DNA of 64,000 bases. It comes from Mactra quadrangularis. Its lineage: Eukaryota > Mollusca > Bivalvia > Venerida > Mactridae. Shown one piece after another: positions 26,341 to 39,480 of the stretch. The stretch's first letter is position 1. Each line of letters opens with the position of its first letter. The notes under the pieces are model-generated. The model did no database searches and had not been told where the DNA came from. It worked only from the letters and a program-made list of their open reading frames with translations. A program made the translations under genes and the position numbers. The DNA is taken from NCBI GenBank assembly GCA_025267735.1, contig CM046296.1, forward strand, positions 24,454,464 to 24,518,463, read 5' to 3'.

Positions 26341-29280
26341 CTGAAAAGAGATAACAATATTATTTTTAAACTGAAGGTACTGGGTCAATACAGTTCAACA
26401 AGCCAAAACATCACTTTCTTAATACTTGTTTTGTATACTCTGAATTTGTTTTAAAGTAGCACATTTGTACAGTGTTGTTTTGATTTTGTCACTTTTTCTT
26501 ATCTGTTATCTATATTGAATACTACTACTAATTGTCTCATACGCAAAATTATATGCGTAGGTCTAACTACATTTTTACGATGGCACTGGTCGAATATATA
26601 TATCTTATTAAATCAGCGCATATAATGTAAACAGTTTTTGGCCGAGTCCGTTTGTCAATATATATTATTAGAAGGTTATAGTATGAGATTAGCGAATTTG
26701 CTCACACATAGTGTTGATGAGAACGAATCTATATCTGAAAGGTTTAATACCATTCCTATCAACATAAAAAGAATCATTTTAAATGGTCTGAATCGATACC
26801 ACTAATTAAATGAACACGACATCAGTACTCTTATCGTGAGTTCGAAAATTATCTCCTGTCGCATAAATGTATTCGTTCGCAACGTCAATTCAAATAGCAG
26901 AAGAAGAAATCACCGGACAGAGTTTTTTTACTAGAGGATACAATCACGTGTAATAAATGGTTTCAGACGAATAATTTTATAAAATCTTTGCACAACAGCT
27001 ATTAGGCGACGGAATCTTTTGAAAAAAAGTTGTTTCTTAATGTTTATTGTTCGCAAAGTAAACTTTAATATCAATAACATCTGCCTCGACTGGTAAGAAC
27101 TCAAATATATACGCAACATAATGTTTATGATTATACATTCATTAATCAAATTTAGACAATACCAAATTCAAAATCATAATAACTAAAAAGAAAGTTTAAA
27201 TTTAGTTATATTTAACTAAATGTTTGTTTTTGATACAATTACGATGTAATACAAAATGTTTCGTAGGATTACGTAAGTGTTTTGTTTGATGTGTACGCAG
27301 AAGAAAGAAAACGTTTAGACAACTTGTCTATTTGTATACAATAGTCTGTAATACCAGATAAAAAACTGATCTAGTTCGAATAAGGCATAACCACGCCTAT
27401 CCCCTATAACAACCCCTATCAATATGTTCATAGTCCTATTATTGCACACAACTAAGCTATCGTCTTACTAACGTTCATCACACAAGCTAGTGTCGTATTA
27501 TCTGAAGGAAAAGTTTGAAGTAATTTGACTAATGTGAAGTATAGTCTGCGGATATATCATACTCTTGTCTATGAGCCATGGCAATCAAATGTCAATGAAG
27601 TGTAATAAAATATTTCACTTCAAGAGTTCTAACGATCATCATGTCTGCTAGATGCATCACAATAACGACCATTTCCAGACTTTATTACTTCCATCTCTTT
27701 CACACCGAAAGAGTGACCAATATTGACCACTTTAGTGCATGAGGCGGTAGACAAAATTAGAAAAATGACATTTAACATATACAGCCTCAAACGATAATAT
27801 ATGCAGTCTTTTACATGCTTACATGTTTTTCACATTTGGATTCTATAAGTATATTCGTTATACATGGTTTTACCAATTACTTAAGCCTATAGTTTTCGTC
27901 TAGTTCAAATTCAGTTACAATATATATTGTACATAAAATAATAGATAAAATTAAAAATATTTTACACAATGTAGATGTATTGCATAAAAAATGCTCACAT
28001 AAATAACTTTCGTACGATTCTAAAATTGCAATTTATATAACAGTCAAAGCTATTGCGTTTGTATATTAGAATAATGCATGAAGTTTTATGTTATTTTGGC
28101 ATATATTAAATGCCAGTCAGTGACTATTTTGGAGTCAATCAAGAGTTATGAATGAAAGTAAAAGATCGATGATTTATCATCTTCTTGATAAGTTAAGAGT
28201 CTATGATTGATTCTCTAGGCAATGTAGAACTATCCAGTCCACTCACTGATTACATTAATAAATACACTGACCTTTCATCTTCTGATTTATTTACCAAATA
28301 TACAGGCTGTACTCGAATACTTGTCCCTTCAAACATGTCCTTACCTACTGTCCAATAGTATGTACCCTTGAAATAGTCGAGGGTCAAATACAATTAAAAG
28401 TACATGTATTGTGTCAGACTGTTTCGTTTACGACAGTCGATTTGCAGAGTGCAAATTATCCAATCGGTTGAAGTTGGGTCCTGCTTTCTGGTGTTTGTAT
28501 AGGTTCACTTAAGAGTAAGATTTATAAATACTTACTGCATGAATTATTCTTTTATCAAAAACGTCAGTTTGAAGCTTATATTGAGACCACTCGTCGAACA
28601 GAAACACAGTTTTTTTCTAAACTATGAAATATACAGAAGACATGCATTCAAAACGTTAAAAGTTTAGTTTGTAACCTAGCAAAAGTTAGTATACATAAGT
28701 ACAAAAAAGATTATATAATAGCAAGTTGGTTTATTTTGATTGACCATATAGTGCATCGGATATACTATTAGACTTGTTATGAACATATTTAGACCTATTT
28801 CTACATTCGGAAGAGGAATTTATTTTTGTAATTAAAATCTTAAAGCACTTATACAGTTATAATTAGTACATTTATCCAATGAGCCATTGAATTTTAAACA
28901 TATGCCTCTATCACAATAACAATGTAGCAATATGTACCGGGTGCATTGAAAGAATTCCGAATGAAATAAATACAGTGGACACGTACTTCAGGGACACTCT
29001 GTAAATGTATAAACACTAAGTAGATATAAGGCGTGGATCATCTCCTATCCAAACATTCAATGTATGTAATCTCAAGAAGTGTGTGCATCATCTGTCAATC
29101 AATAAAAATAAATCAAATCACGGTCTCTACGGTGATTTAGATATTAATAACACTCACTGGGTACATGAAGGGGTCAGTTTTGGCAAAGTGATTTAAACAC
29201 ATTTTTACATAGTATACAACGTCTTTATATTGCAGAAAAATCAACTAGTAATTGTTAAATACTTTTAAAAATTGAAAGAC
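26341..29280. other. Upstream region of the nAChR-family gene, no definite exon
   Basis: The acceptor just before 26340 on the minus strand requires a 5' UTR exon somewhere to the right, but no first exon or promoter can be pinned down. A short minus-strand open stretch at about 28274-28390 (peptide with YYWTVGKDMFEGTSI) ends at a plausible donor GAAAG|GTCAG. It is also open on the plus strand and is not called a gene. Otherwise this is AT-rich sequence without visible structure. Confidence 0.45.
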
Positions 29281-30468
29281 AATTGACCTTACGCCAGAAT
29301 TTGATTGACAGCTCCTATTAGCCAATCAGCGTCCGGCATTTGATACCCTGATGCTTATCTAAGATAAGCGGCTTATCGGCCGCCATTTTGTCCGACATCT
29401 GGTCTTGACGGACATCGAATTTCTTATGTGTTAGCATGGACCCTATGTACAGTTATATAGGGTTCTCAGTGAAAGTTACAAAATAAACTCAATAAAACAA
29501 ATTAGAATGGTCAAAATATGTACACATGGTGTCTATAAATACTGTGATAAAAGTATAAACTACATAATAATCTGACGACAATAAATACAAGTATGTAATA
29601 AATCAGGTTGAAAATTACATTTTTCATGCATGTTTACCCCCAAAATGTACCACAAAGATCTATGGACCCACCCCTTAACTTTTTATTTCTCAGCATATTT
29701 TATCACCATTAGGATTACATGTATATGAAGTTTTTTTTAGTGTGTATCCAACAGTTTTCTGATTTATAAAGGATTTCTACCAACGTTCAATGTGAGATGC
29801 GTTCTTTGATAATTTTTGCGCATCTAATGTTTTTTTTTGTTGGAGGAAATACACCTACCTTTATTTTTAATATATATCAATGGACATTATAAAAAAGGGA
29901 ATCATTTGAAAGTTATGACAATGCCATTTTCAGACAACTAATCTTTAGGAAATATGATATCTCGTAAATGATATGCATGTATTTGAACACAACTCCGTCT
30001 AGATAGCCCCTAATACCCACCCCTTAACTTTTTATTTCTCGACATATTTTAATTAACTCTACATCATTTGATAGCTAACGTAATGTAATATTGTTTGCAT
30101 GTTTTACTGTTTAAAATCCGTACATCCAAACGACTATTACCAGCGTTCAAATTTAAGTGTATTCTTTCAACTTGCTCATTCTTTGTGAGTATATTTTTTT
30201 GTTGGAGCAAATGGACTCACATTTAGTATGAATATTTATGAATGGATATTCATAAATAGTGTATCATTTGATAGATGAGACAATGCCCTTTTCAAAAATA
30301 TTCAGTTTATCGAAATCGGATGACAAGTAAGTAAATAGCATGCATTTGAACCTGTTACTTTCAAAACATAGATAATGGTTAGGGACATAGATTAATCCGT
30401 GATAATGTCGGACAATGTACCACGTGTATTGGTGGGCGGAGCATAGGTATTCTGGCGTAAGGTCAATT
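29281..30468. mobile_element. Non-autonomous DNA transposon with 20-bp perfect terminal inverted repeats
   Basis: AATTGACCTTACGCCAGAAT at 29281-29300 is matched exactly, in complement, at 30449-30468. Subterminal sequence is also inverted: TTGTCCGACAT near the left end and ATGTCGGACAA near the right end. The interior encodes nothing recognisable and is mainly two direct copies of a unit of about 349 bp, starting at 29666 and 30015 (ACCCACCCCTTAACTTTTTATTTCT in both). AATT flanks both ends and could be part of the terminus or a 4-bp target duplication. Superfamily not assigned. The element is about 1.19 kb. Confidence 0.85.
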
Positions 30469-33400
30469 CGTGAAACACAGATACATGTGTATTTATATCA
30501 ATGCTACTTTGTTACTTCGTTGTGAGTACATATATACATGCATTCTTGACAAATGGATCAATTTTACCCCACACAATTTAACATTTCGTTAAAGTTGCAA
30601 GGTCAAATAAATGTGATTTTAATAACATGAAAATTTGAATGACTCCTGGCACAAATCTGACGATATGACCACTACAAATTTCGCATTGATCACCTTACAA
30701 CGCGACGATTTTATCCGAAACAACCATTGAAAACCAGGCGAAACTTACTTAACATGGTGTATTTTACAGCACAGTCTCATAATAGCATAAATCATGAATA
30801 ATTTAATAAAAAAACCAAGGGTGGCAATACAAAAATAACTCTTGAAATTTATTACATTTCATAAAAAACACAAACCAATATAGAATTCATAAATTTTCTC
30901 GATCTAGCAGCTGCGATGTTAACGAAGTATGGAATTTTGTATGATATATTTGCATGGATCTTTCCATGACCTATCCTTGAGTTGCTAAAGCAATTATCAT
31001 ATTGTTACGTAAACAAACTATTGAGTGCAATCTTTACATAAATTAGATTAAAGTAAACGTTCTAGACTCGCATGTGACAAGTAAATTAGATAAAACTCCC
31101 ACTGTGACTTTATTTCACTGTTCTTAACTGTACCCTATACCAGCATCTAAAGTAATTGTTTAACCTTATTACAATTACGTTACTTACAATTGATAATAAG
31201 ACATTGCTGTTTGACAATGCAAGTATATGCACGTCATTAGTATAGCTTAAATTATGTTTAACTCAATTTTATGTACCTTTCTGTTACATGTAAAACATGA
31301 GTATGTTTAATAACACATTTGCTTTGATTGTAAACGTCAGGAGCAATGGTCTTGTCTCGGGTACGAATGATACAATGACCGATGCTATTTCTTTAGCAAG
31401 AAAAGAACCAGCGATTGCTTCTCCATGAAGTGAAGCCTGCAATTATAGTTTAATTCAGTTGCATCGTTTTTCGGCTGCACATTTAAGATAGTTATAAATA
31501 TATCCTCCTCTAGCTAATATTTAAATTATCGCGATATTTATCTTGTAACCGTATTTTTTGCAATATTCAAACAAAATACGCGTTAACTTTGCAATATATG
31601 TAGAGACCATGTTACCCAACTCGCAATCGGTTTTAATCTTATTACATACATGAGGGTATTTATATAGTCATTGTGCTAAATAGCGCACGAAATTAAAAAA
31701 TTAATGCGTAATTACCCCTGATATTATTGTTATATTTTTTAACCAAACATTTTCAGCTTGTTTTATCTTATCTATTGACAAGTAAATAATTATCACAGCT
31801 ATCGATTATCTTCATACAATTCACAAATATACAAATGCACGAAAGGCTGTTTTCATGATTTTCCAGAAAATAGCAAAAAGCTTTACCAAACATAAGTACG
31901 AGTACTTATGTACAAGTTGCTGGAAATTATCAAGCAAAAGTTATCTATTGGTTGACACGATGCATTAAATAATATTATCTTGATTCTGTCTGAAATGATT
32001 TCAATGGCGCTATAGATAGGAGCTATTAAATCAAACATTAGATCAGACAGCTTGTTGACTCCAAAAATTATTATATACTTGTATTATATATCAATGTTTA
32101 ACTAAATCTATACGCGTCTGGCATGTCTATGACTGATTTAATTTGATATTGTCGTGTCTTACCGATTGTTTGTACTGTGAAGTTCTTTCTATTCTATAAA
32201 GATACTCGGTCAGACAAAGATATATAATGGTTTTGCCCACTGCAACTATATTGCATTTTAAATGATTGACCTAACCCACATTAAAGCAAACGGTCATGCA
32301 AAAAAGCGGCAAAATGAATTGCTTGTGGTCCATATTTGTAAATTATGGACTTAGTCTATATGTTTGAAGTATATCATTTATTAAGTCTTCATGTTTAGCC
32401 TCAATTGTAAGTATGGCATTGATAAGGTCTGCATGGATATCGTGGCATGAATACATTTTCACCATCCACTTGGCAAAATTTCCCCAAGTGTATCCCTAGT
32501 TATTCCAAATTTCATTTTTCATAAATGTTACAAAAACATTTTTGTTATTTGACGACGTAGGATATAATGACATAAAATGACGTGGTTACCCTACAGGATC
32601 GTATTCAAAATGAACACGAAAACACAATTTAGATAAGCAGGAAATGAACTCTGTGAAGTTAAACACCATTAACAAATCTTGATTGACACATAGTTATTTC
32701 ACATATATATTTGTATATACAACAAATAATCATTTCAACCAATTGAACAACTTCGATTATGACAAGTTAGGACAATTCCCTTTTCGCTGATATGGTTTTA
32801 TGCGAACTAGCATAGAAAATTTGAATGCATTTATGGTGTTTTGCAATATCTTGGTTATTGATTTATACATAACAAAACGATCATATCTAGGAAAACCAAA
32901 TTGGTCATTGATTTATGGAGTGTCATTTATCTTATTTAACACAGCATGCCATGATAAGTTTTGAATGAATTTCCTGTGATTTTCAGCCACTATCGTCATA
33001 CGTAAAAACTGAAGTGATTTTTTTGCAATTGTTTAAGTATAACTCGTTTAGTAAACCATGCGTTCTATTGTATTTTAAACAATCTCGTTCTATCATTGTA
33101 TATCACGTGACTTTACTTTCTTTATATTTGTGTAATTCTATATACATTTTAAAACATTATCCTAATTTGACATATCCCTAATATCGAAGTTATGGATTTG
33201 GTTTGTAAACAATAATTGCAAGAAGGTGGATCCCTGCAATCCCCAAAACAAGACTAAAATGAGTAAGCAACTGTGTAATGTGTAACAGGTCAAACATATA
33301 TTGATTGTTTCGACATTAATATTGATTTAACTTCGTATATAGAGAAGTTGCAGATTCCTTCGTAAAAGATAAAACTAGTACTAATAAAGAAAACGTCCGT

Positions 33401-34079
33401 GGTAAACTGGCAATATTATTCAGTTGCCGTCAATTGCCAAGCAATTGATAGTAACACATACTAAAATATCAGCATATCTTATTCCTAGAGTTGAATAGAA
33501 ACAGTATTAAATAAACTGTAAACTATAAACTGTAAATTCATGACGATAAATATTCAAATTTCTAATCCAACTTTTTTGCAAATTTAATAATCATTTTGAG
33601 AAAATACAGAACGAGAAAAATATGCGCTATATAGCTATATGCGCATTTTATTGAATGCATCTTAACTTTATTGCTCGCTCATAATAAATTTCAATATTTA
33701 TCTTTGCTGTTTAAATTACATGTCAAATATTTAAATAATAAAACTGCCATAGAATCAGGGCTGTGAATAAAACGAAGTGTATTGTACTTATCGAAATTAG
33801 TATTTTGAATATCATTTTTTCTTTGTTCCATCTAGGTTGCCGTATTTAAAACCAAAAAGTAGCAACAATGACAGCAACACATATTTGAATGCATGTACGG
33901 TTGTGTTAAAGTTCTTAATTTGATAAATGAAAATAAAACAACAAAATGTCACCCTATATGTATTCTATACTCTAAATTAAAATTAAAATTCATGATGAAT
34001 TTTAAGAAAATTCAAATGTGAAAATTATTTTAATCAACAGTATAATAAAAGGGATTTTCTTAATTAAAGATGCAAGTTT
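30469..34079. other. Intergenic or upstream sequence
   Basis: Nothing is identified here apart from the low-confidence coding island at 31288-31436. A small direct duplication (AACTGTAAACTATAAACTGTAAA) occurs near 33515. Confidence 0.5.
31288..31436 (-). CDS. Candidate unassigned exon
   Basis: On the minus strand an acceptor (TATAATTGCAG, AG at 31438-31437) is followed by 49 open codons plus two bases, then a donor GTAACA (GT at 31287-31286). The peptide begins ASLHGEAIAGSFLAKEIASV and is moderately hydrophobic. Local GC content is higher than around it. It does not splice in frame to the receptor's first coding exon: the shared frame meets a stop in the UTR. It could be a 5' UTR exon of that gene, a separate gene, or chance. 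No family is recognised. Confidence 0.2.
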
Positions 34080-34470
34080 TGCCCATTAATATTCATATAA
34101 TGTATGCTGTTTCGGAGACAAAATCAAGTGTGGGAGATATTTTAATCGAATGCATGCTTAAGAGAATATTCTTAATCTGAAGCAGCATGTTTTGCTCATG
34201 AATATTCAACAGATTATCCAGCCAATGTTTATAGTTTTTTGTTCATTTCAAAGAAACTATGAGACCTTGAAATAAAAAGGTAACACAATATTATGATTAT
34301 ATTTATTTTTTAAAAACATATGGATACTGAACATACATACATTTGGTGATTCTAATGATACTTTGGAGACAAAATCAAAAGTGGTTGATATCTTAATCGA
34401 ATGCTTGCTTAAGATGATATTCGTAATATGATTAAAGACAACATTTTGCTGAGTGGTGCAAATTGGTAAT
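34080..34470 (+). repeat. Two-copy tandem repeat, period about 251 bp
   Basis: GGAGACAAAATCAA begins at 34114 and again at 34365. It is followed in both by AGTG-G-GATAT-TTAATCGAATGC-TGCTTAAGA. TTTTGCTCATGAATATT- and TTTTGCTGAGTGG-like sequence closes each unit. The copies have diverged. There are no inverted termini. Confidence 0.7.
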
Positions 34471-35813
34471 GTAAATAAATAAAATTATTATAACATCATT
34501 AAAATGACATTAGAAGTATTAGAAGTATCACTCTTAACCATTTAAACTTTTGCATCATTTTTTGTCAGTAGTCCTTTCATTTAGGCTTGTGCTGTCATTT
34601 AGACTTAAAACCAACGAGATGTGTGGCAAGTATAAACACGCTATAATTACAAGTGATTCGTGATTATGTTCGCAGATGAATTTTTGACAAACTTATAAAC
34701 AGGCATGTGATCAACTTTTAAGTGTCTTATAGTTCATTTGAGTTCACGATAAGCACAATGGTCGTATATTACAACGCTGCTGCGTTTAATGAATAGACCA
34801 AAATGTTGTCTTTAATCGATTTTTTATGTTCACTAGATAAGTAAAAATTGGTGTAATAATCAAATCAGTGTGCTCTTTGTTATTCAAGAAACATCCTACA
34901 CAATTCCCATGTGAGTTGGACGCAACATGAAAATATAGATCTTGGATTTGTCTCCTACAATAGAAGCCAGAAATTGATTCATACGAAATACATTGTTGCT
35001 TTGTAAGTGCTGTTACAAAAACTCTGTGAGCTAAATTACTTGGGTTTGGGCACACAAATAAATGAATCTGTTCACAACATATTGCTTTTTCCTATTTCAT
35101 ATTGGTATGAGAGGTTCTCAATACTTTGCACCATTCAGCAACTACAATTAATTAAGCACATTTCTAGCGAAAACGTATTTAAAACTAGTACTCGTTGTCT
35201 CGGGTCAATATGACATTTTTGCTATGATATAATTCACTACATGGTTATGCAAATACCCCACAGGCTACGTATTGCCATTATCATGAAGAAAGAGTACAGC
35301 ATCTGAATCAGAACCTAACATCAGTGTAGGGTTTATTAATGCCAGTGACTTCAATATTTCAAACATATATAGACTGTGCTTCTTCATGTCGAAAATATCT
35401 ATACAATATATTTTAATGAAAAAGATGTCTAGCAATAAAGGTTCCTATAATTTATGGGAACTAGTAGACATAATGGCAACGAGTAGACCTTAAACACTAC
35501 GAGTCATATCATACACCAACGTTTTAAATTTAGAAGGTCGTACTTGCGTCTTTTTACATTCCTAAAATCCTGGTACAAGTCTGAGACTTGTACAATTAAA
35601 AGCTTATGCATAGCTTTCTCAATAAAATTGTAACACAATGACAGTCATCAAGTCGTTAGTACATTAATGTTGTTTTTGTATGATCATTGTTTCCTACAAT
35701 TCCTACAGTGACTCCAAAAATTCAGCACACTAGTTGACAACTAATTCTTGGTAAATATGACGTTTAAGATCGCATCTAACTCGGATTAGTGGCCCTTCAT
35801 GTCACTTTATAAT
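34471..35813. other. Intergenic sequence, one weak coding-like stretch
   Basis: On the minus strand 35055-34786 is open for 89 codons. It contains a pyrimidine-rich AG (CTTCTATTGTAG) before RQIQDLYFHVASNSHGNC, but no convincing donor and no family resemblance. I do not call it a gene. Nothing else is visible. Confidence 0.4.
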
Positions 35814-35990
35814 TAGTATATTGACCTACCATTTCACTTCATACACGGTATATTGTTCTTTTCATATCGCTGCTATTCGGTATATTGACCGCATCATAAT
35901 GCTCATTCTCGACATATTGGCCGTCTTATACTTGGTATATTGGCCGTATCATATTGCTTTAAAGTCGGCATATTGGTTGCAAACCGTCGC
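35814..35990 (+). repeat. Degenerate minisatellite, about 31-bp unit
   Basis: GGTATATTG or a close variant (GTATATTGACC, GACATATTGGCC, GGCATATTGG) recurs about every 22-34 bp, roughly six times, with the motif CGTATCATAT-TGCT between. The plus-strand open frame over it (35821-36078) is a product of the repeat and not a gene. Confidence 0.7.
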
Positions 35991-38119
35991 CTCATACAAT
36001 ACAATGCTTGCCAACAAGAGACAAATATATCTACTAATATTCTGTCAATTCCTTCAGTCATTGTTTACATTCTATTGAATAAAACGTAAGCAATACTGAA
36101 GAATTCAATAACGTTTTCCTGGAGATGGCGAAATACAAAATAATACCATCAAAATATTTTGTCTTGCAGACCTGATCTGTCAAATAATAACATTGTTCAT
36201 GGTAAGATGAATGTTTGTCGCCACTTTAGAGCATCGTAGACAATCTAAACATGTTTTCTTATAAGCTAATACTTGGTGTTTTATCATGACAAGAACATTA
36301 TGTAAATACTGATAAATACAAGTGTTATGTGATCGACTATTTCATGACATTACATGTAAAGTAACCATATCTAGCGCCAACATAAGCCATGAACAACATT
36401 ATTCATGTGAGATTATGTAGTTTAAACTACTGATTACATCAACAACATACGCATCTTTTGACCTAATTTGAGCAATCCTTATATAAATGTTTGATGATTT
36501 TATTTTCCAAATACATGTATGTTGTAAAACAATGAACAATGTCAACTTTCTTCCACAAAAGTCTTATTGTAAGCCTACATTCAACAATGACAACACATTA
36601 AGACAATAATTCATCCTGAGGTATAATGCTTGATCGGAATTGGTAAGTATAAAAAGTTATTATGCTAATGAATGAAGCAATCAAAATATCTAACATAGTA
36701 AGAAATAATTCAGAATGTCATCAAAATGACTAACTATTATAGTTAGTTAGGTGGACAAAAATGATCACAAAGATAAGTAATTAGAAGTAACAGATGTTTA
36801 ATTATTGTGTAAATGAGCAATTAGTATTTACAGATTAATTAGATTTTATAAATGATCCATCATCTGATATATAATTGCCAATTAATATTACAATTATACA
36901 TATTAATCAAATCATTTGTAAGATAGTTCACAGACTTGACTTGTAACATTATTCATATGAACAAAATCTTACACTGAAAAAATATGATGACAACCACTGA
37001 TAAAATCGTAAAAAGCATGTAAATGCATAGTTGCAGTTGTTAAAGTCAAATTAATAAAGAAAAAGTGTTTACTTTTTTATCATCATTTTCATCAAAAACA
37101 CAAAGAATTAAGTCGCAACAGTTGTGGTTTGGATGTTCACACGATAGATTCCTCTTTGGTGGCCATATAAAAATCTTGGTCACCCTTATTCATTCAAGGC
37201 ATCACCATACATTGTCAACGTCCACAGCTTATCACAATCCTGAATTTATTGTCTGATATTATTTCTCTGCACACCTCAAACCCCTGTCCGAAAACAATTC
37301 AATTCATCCAGTGCATGGAAGCAACTCATGTCCTAGTGACATTAAGCGTATGTAAATACACTCCTAACCTTATAACAGCCGTCAACTCTATTCTACTAGC
37401 GATGTATAAAACCCAATTACATGAACAATGATGTCCAGTCTACTGACCACTGATTTAATATTGTCTTTTCAGAACCAACTTTTCTTTGTTCCGCCTTCCT
37501 TATAATTGATTTGTTGACCAGTTAATATGGCATGGGAGTATAAAAATCTAAACAAACATTGATATACTAACGTTTTTTACAATAGTTAGATCTATAGATC
37601 CCTTATGAAATTATACGAGTACCCATGCTAATTCTTTTAATAAAAGAGTCGCCAATTTATGAACAAGCATGGCAGTATTTTTAAATCATTTCCCCAATTT
37701 TGTAACTTGACAACAGCCTTACTTGTTCCTATTTTTTAAAAACACCGAGAAACATCAATATAAATCCCGATATTATAACCAAGAGACGATAATTTAAAAG
37801 ACGCCATGACCGCTTATCCAAATAAAGATACATTTCCAAACGGGGTTGAATTAAAAAGATTGAAAAAACATATTTGGAATTCAGTGAGCATCATTCTAAA
37901 TAATTTGCGGAAGACGTACGTTCAGTAAGTTTATTCTGAAAACGTTTGACTTGACACTAAGGGTTTCGTTATTGAACAGACCCAATGACAGGTCATTTCC
38001 TCTGTTCATCATTGAAATAAAATAGTTTGTAATTAAAATAAACACTAGCGTCGCCTCAATGTCTGAACCAAATGCCATGTCCTTTAGACTTAATATGTCA
38101 AGTTTGATCATACTGGAAT
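35991..38119. other. Intergenic sequence, nothing identified
   Basis: This stretch contains only short open frames without family resemblance, for example 37065-37256 (+) and 37249-37431 (+). TTAGTTAGTTAG occurs near 36740. No repeats of note. Confidence 0.5.
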
Positions 38120-39480
38120 ATTAAAGTTCCATGCTGTGGTCTCAACACTTTGCAGACAATGTTTTGATGTAATACTTGTTTTGTTAATCGATTGTATTGT
38201 CATGTCATGCAGATTTAGTAATTGGAAACTCCATCAGGAAGAGATCTGAAGACAATGACATTTGACATGTTAGAAACATTCTCCTAATAAACATTTACAC
38301 GTGTAGTGTCTCAATAAATGTTCAATTTCCATACAAAAGGAGCATTTATCATGTTTCTATTAATGTCTCGTTGTAAGTGAATGAAACAAAACCCATTATT
38401 GTTGTTTTAGTTTGTTGTTGATATAATATTTAATGATTAATTAAGGTAAGAAAATACTAGTTAATATCAAGAACTAAGTTTCGAATATAAATTCAAAACT
38501 ATAGGTACCTGGAGTTTTTATTTAATTGTATTTGCCTCTGTTTAACGTGTTTTTCTACTTCGCCTTGTTTACGGATACTTTAGAACTTACCCTTTATTTG
38601 TATATCGATAAGATTTAATACATAAACTTCTTTCATAACAAAAAAAAACGCTAAATAGATTTAATTTCCCAAATTTGGACATACTTGAACAAAAGAGTAT
38701 TTGACACGATTTAAACATTTACAGACAATGTTGTGTTGTTCAAAATAATTTTATAAATCGATAACATAGGAAAGATTTTAAGACAAAAATAAAACATATT
38801 AGAACATTTTTTTGACATTCGCACTAAACATATACGCATTTTGTGTCTACATCGTTTATCTCATACACATATATCTTATCTATTAATGACTCAAAGAAAG
38901 TGAAAGAATACCCAATTGTTATTGTTTAAATATATCATATATGAAAAATGTAATAGATACTAATAAATGTTAACAAAATTTCAGCAAAGAAAGTTCAATA
39001 GTATAGGTAGCTGAAATTTTTTACCCAATCCTTCGACCTGAACTGATGTATCAAACGAGTTTTCATTTTACTCCGTTTTTTTGTTTTACCTTTTTACAAG
39101 TAACTTTAAATAGAAATTCTTTTTTATGACATAATACTCATCTAAGGTAAGACATCAGCTCTTCCTAAGCGTCTATACTAAATATCTTATTCTTTAGACT
39201 TCATTAGTCAAATATTACCATTCTTGAACATAAGTGGTTTCGATCGCAATCTAAACATTTTAAAGACAATGTTGTGATGTTTATTTTTTGTACAAATCGA
39301 TTGCATTGTCAAGTCATACTGCCTTGGTAATTGGAAACTCCATTAAGAATAGATCAGAAGAAAAGTTCCATATAGCCTGTTAACAACATCCTTTTCAATG
39401 ACATTCTCACAGAAAACTCTTTCATAGCAGGTGACAAAATTAGTTTATAATTCCCACTTATAGACAATACCTCTATCTAT
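38120..39480 (+). repeat. Degenerate tandem repeat, unit about 550 bp, 2.5 copies
   Basis: An anchor AGACAATGTTNTGNTGT occurs at 38154, 38723 and 39264. Copies 1 and 3 share ATCGATTG-ATTGTCA-GTCAT and GTAATTGGAAACTCCAT. Copies 1 and 2 share AAAACTATAGGTA-CTG and TTTTTACTTCG-like sequence further on. The copies are strongly diverged and the last is partial. Confidence 0.65.

Noticed and set aside
28274..28390. Minus-strand island with peptide YYWTVGKDMFEGTSI before a donor-like GAAAG|GTCAG
   Set aside because: The acceptor is poor, another donor interrupts the frame, and the plus strand is equally open; not enough to call an exon.
35821..36078. 85-codon plus-strand open frame
   Set aside because: Produced by the GGTATATTG minisatellite.
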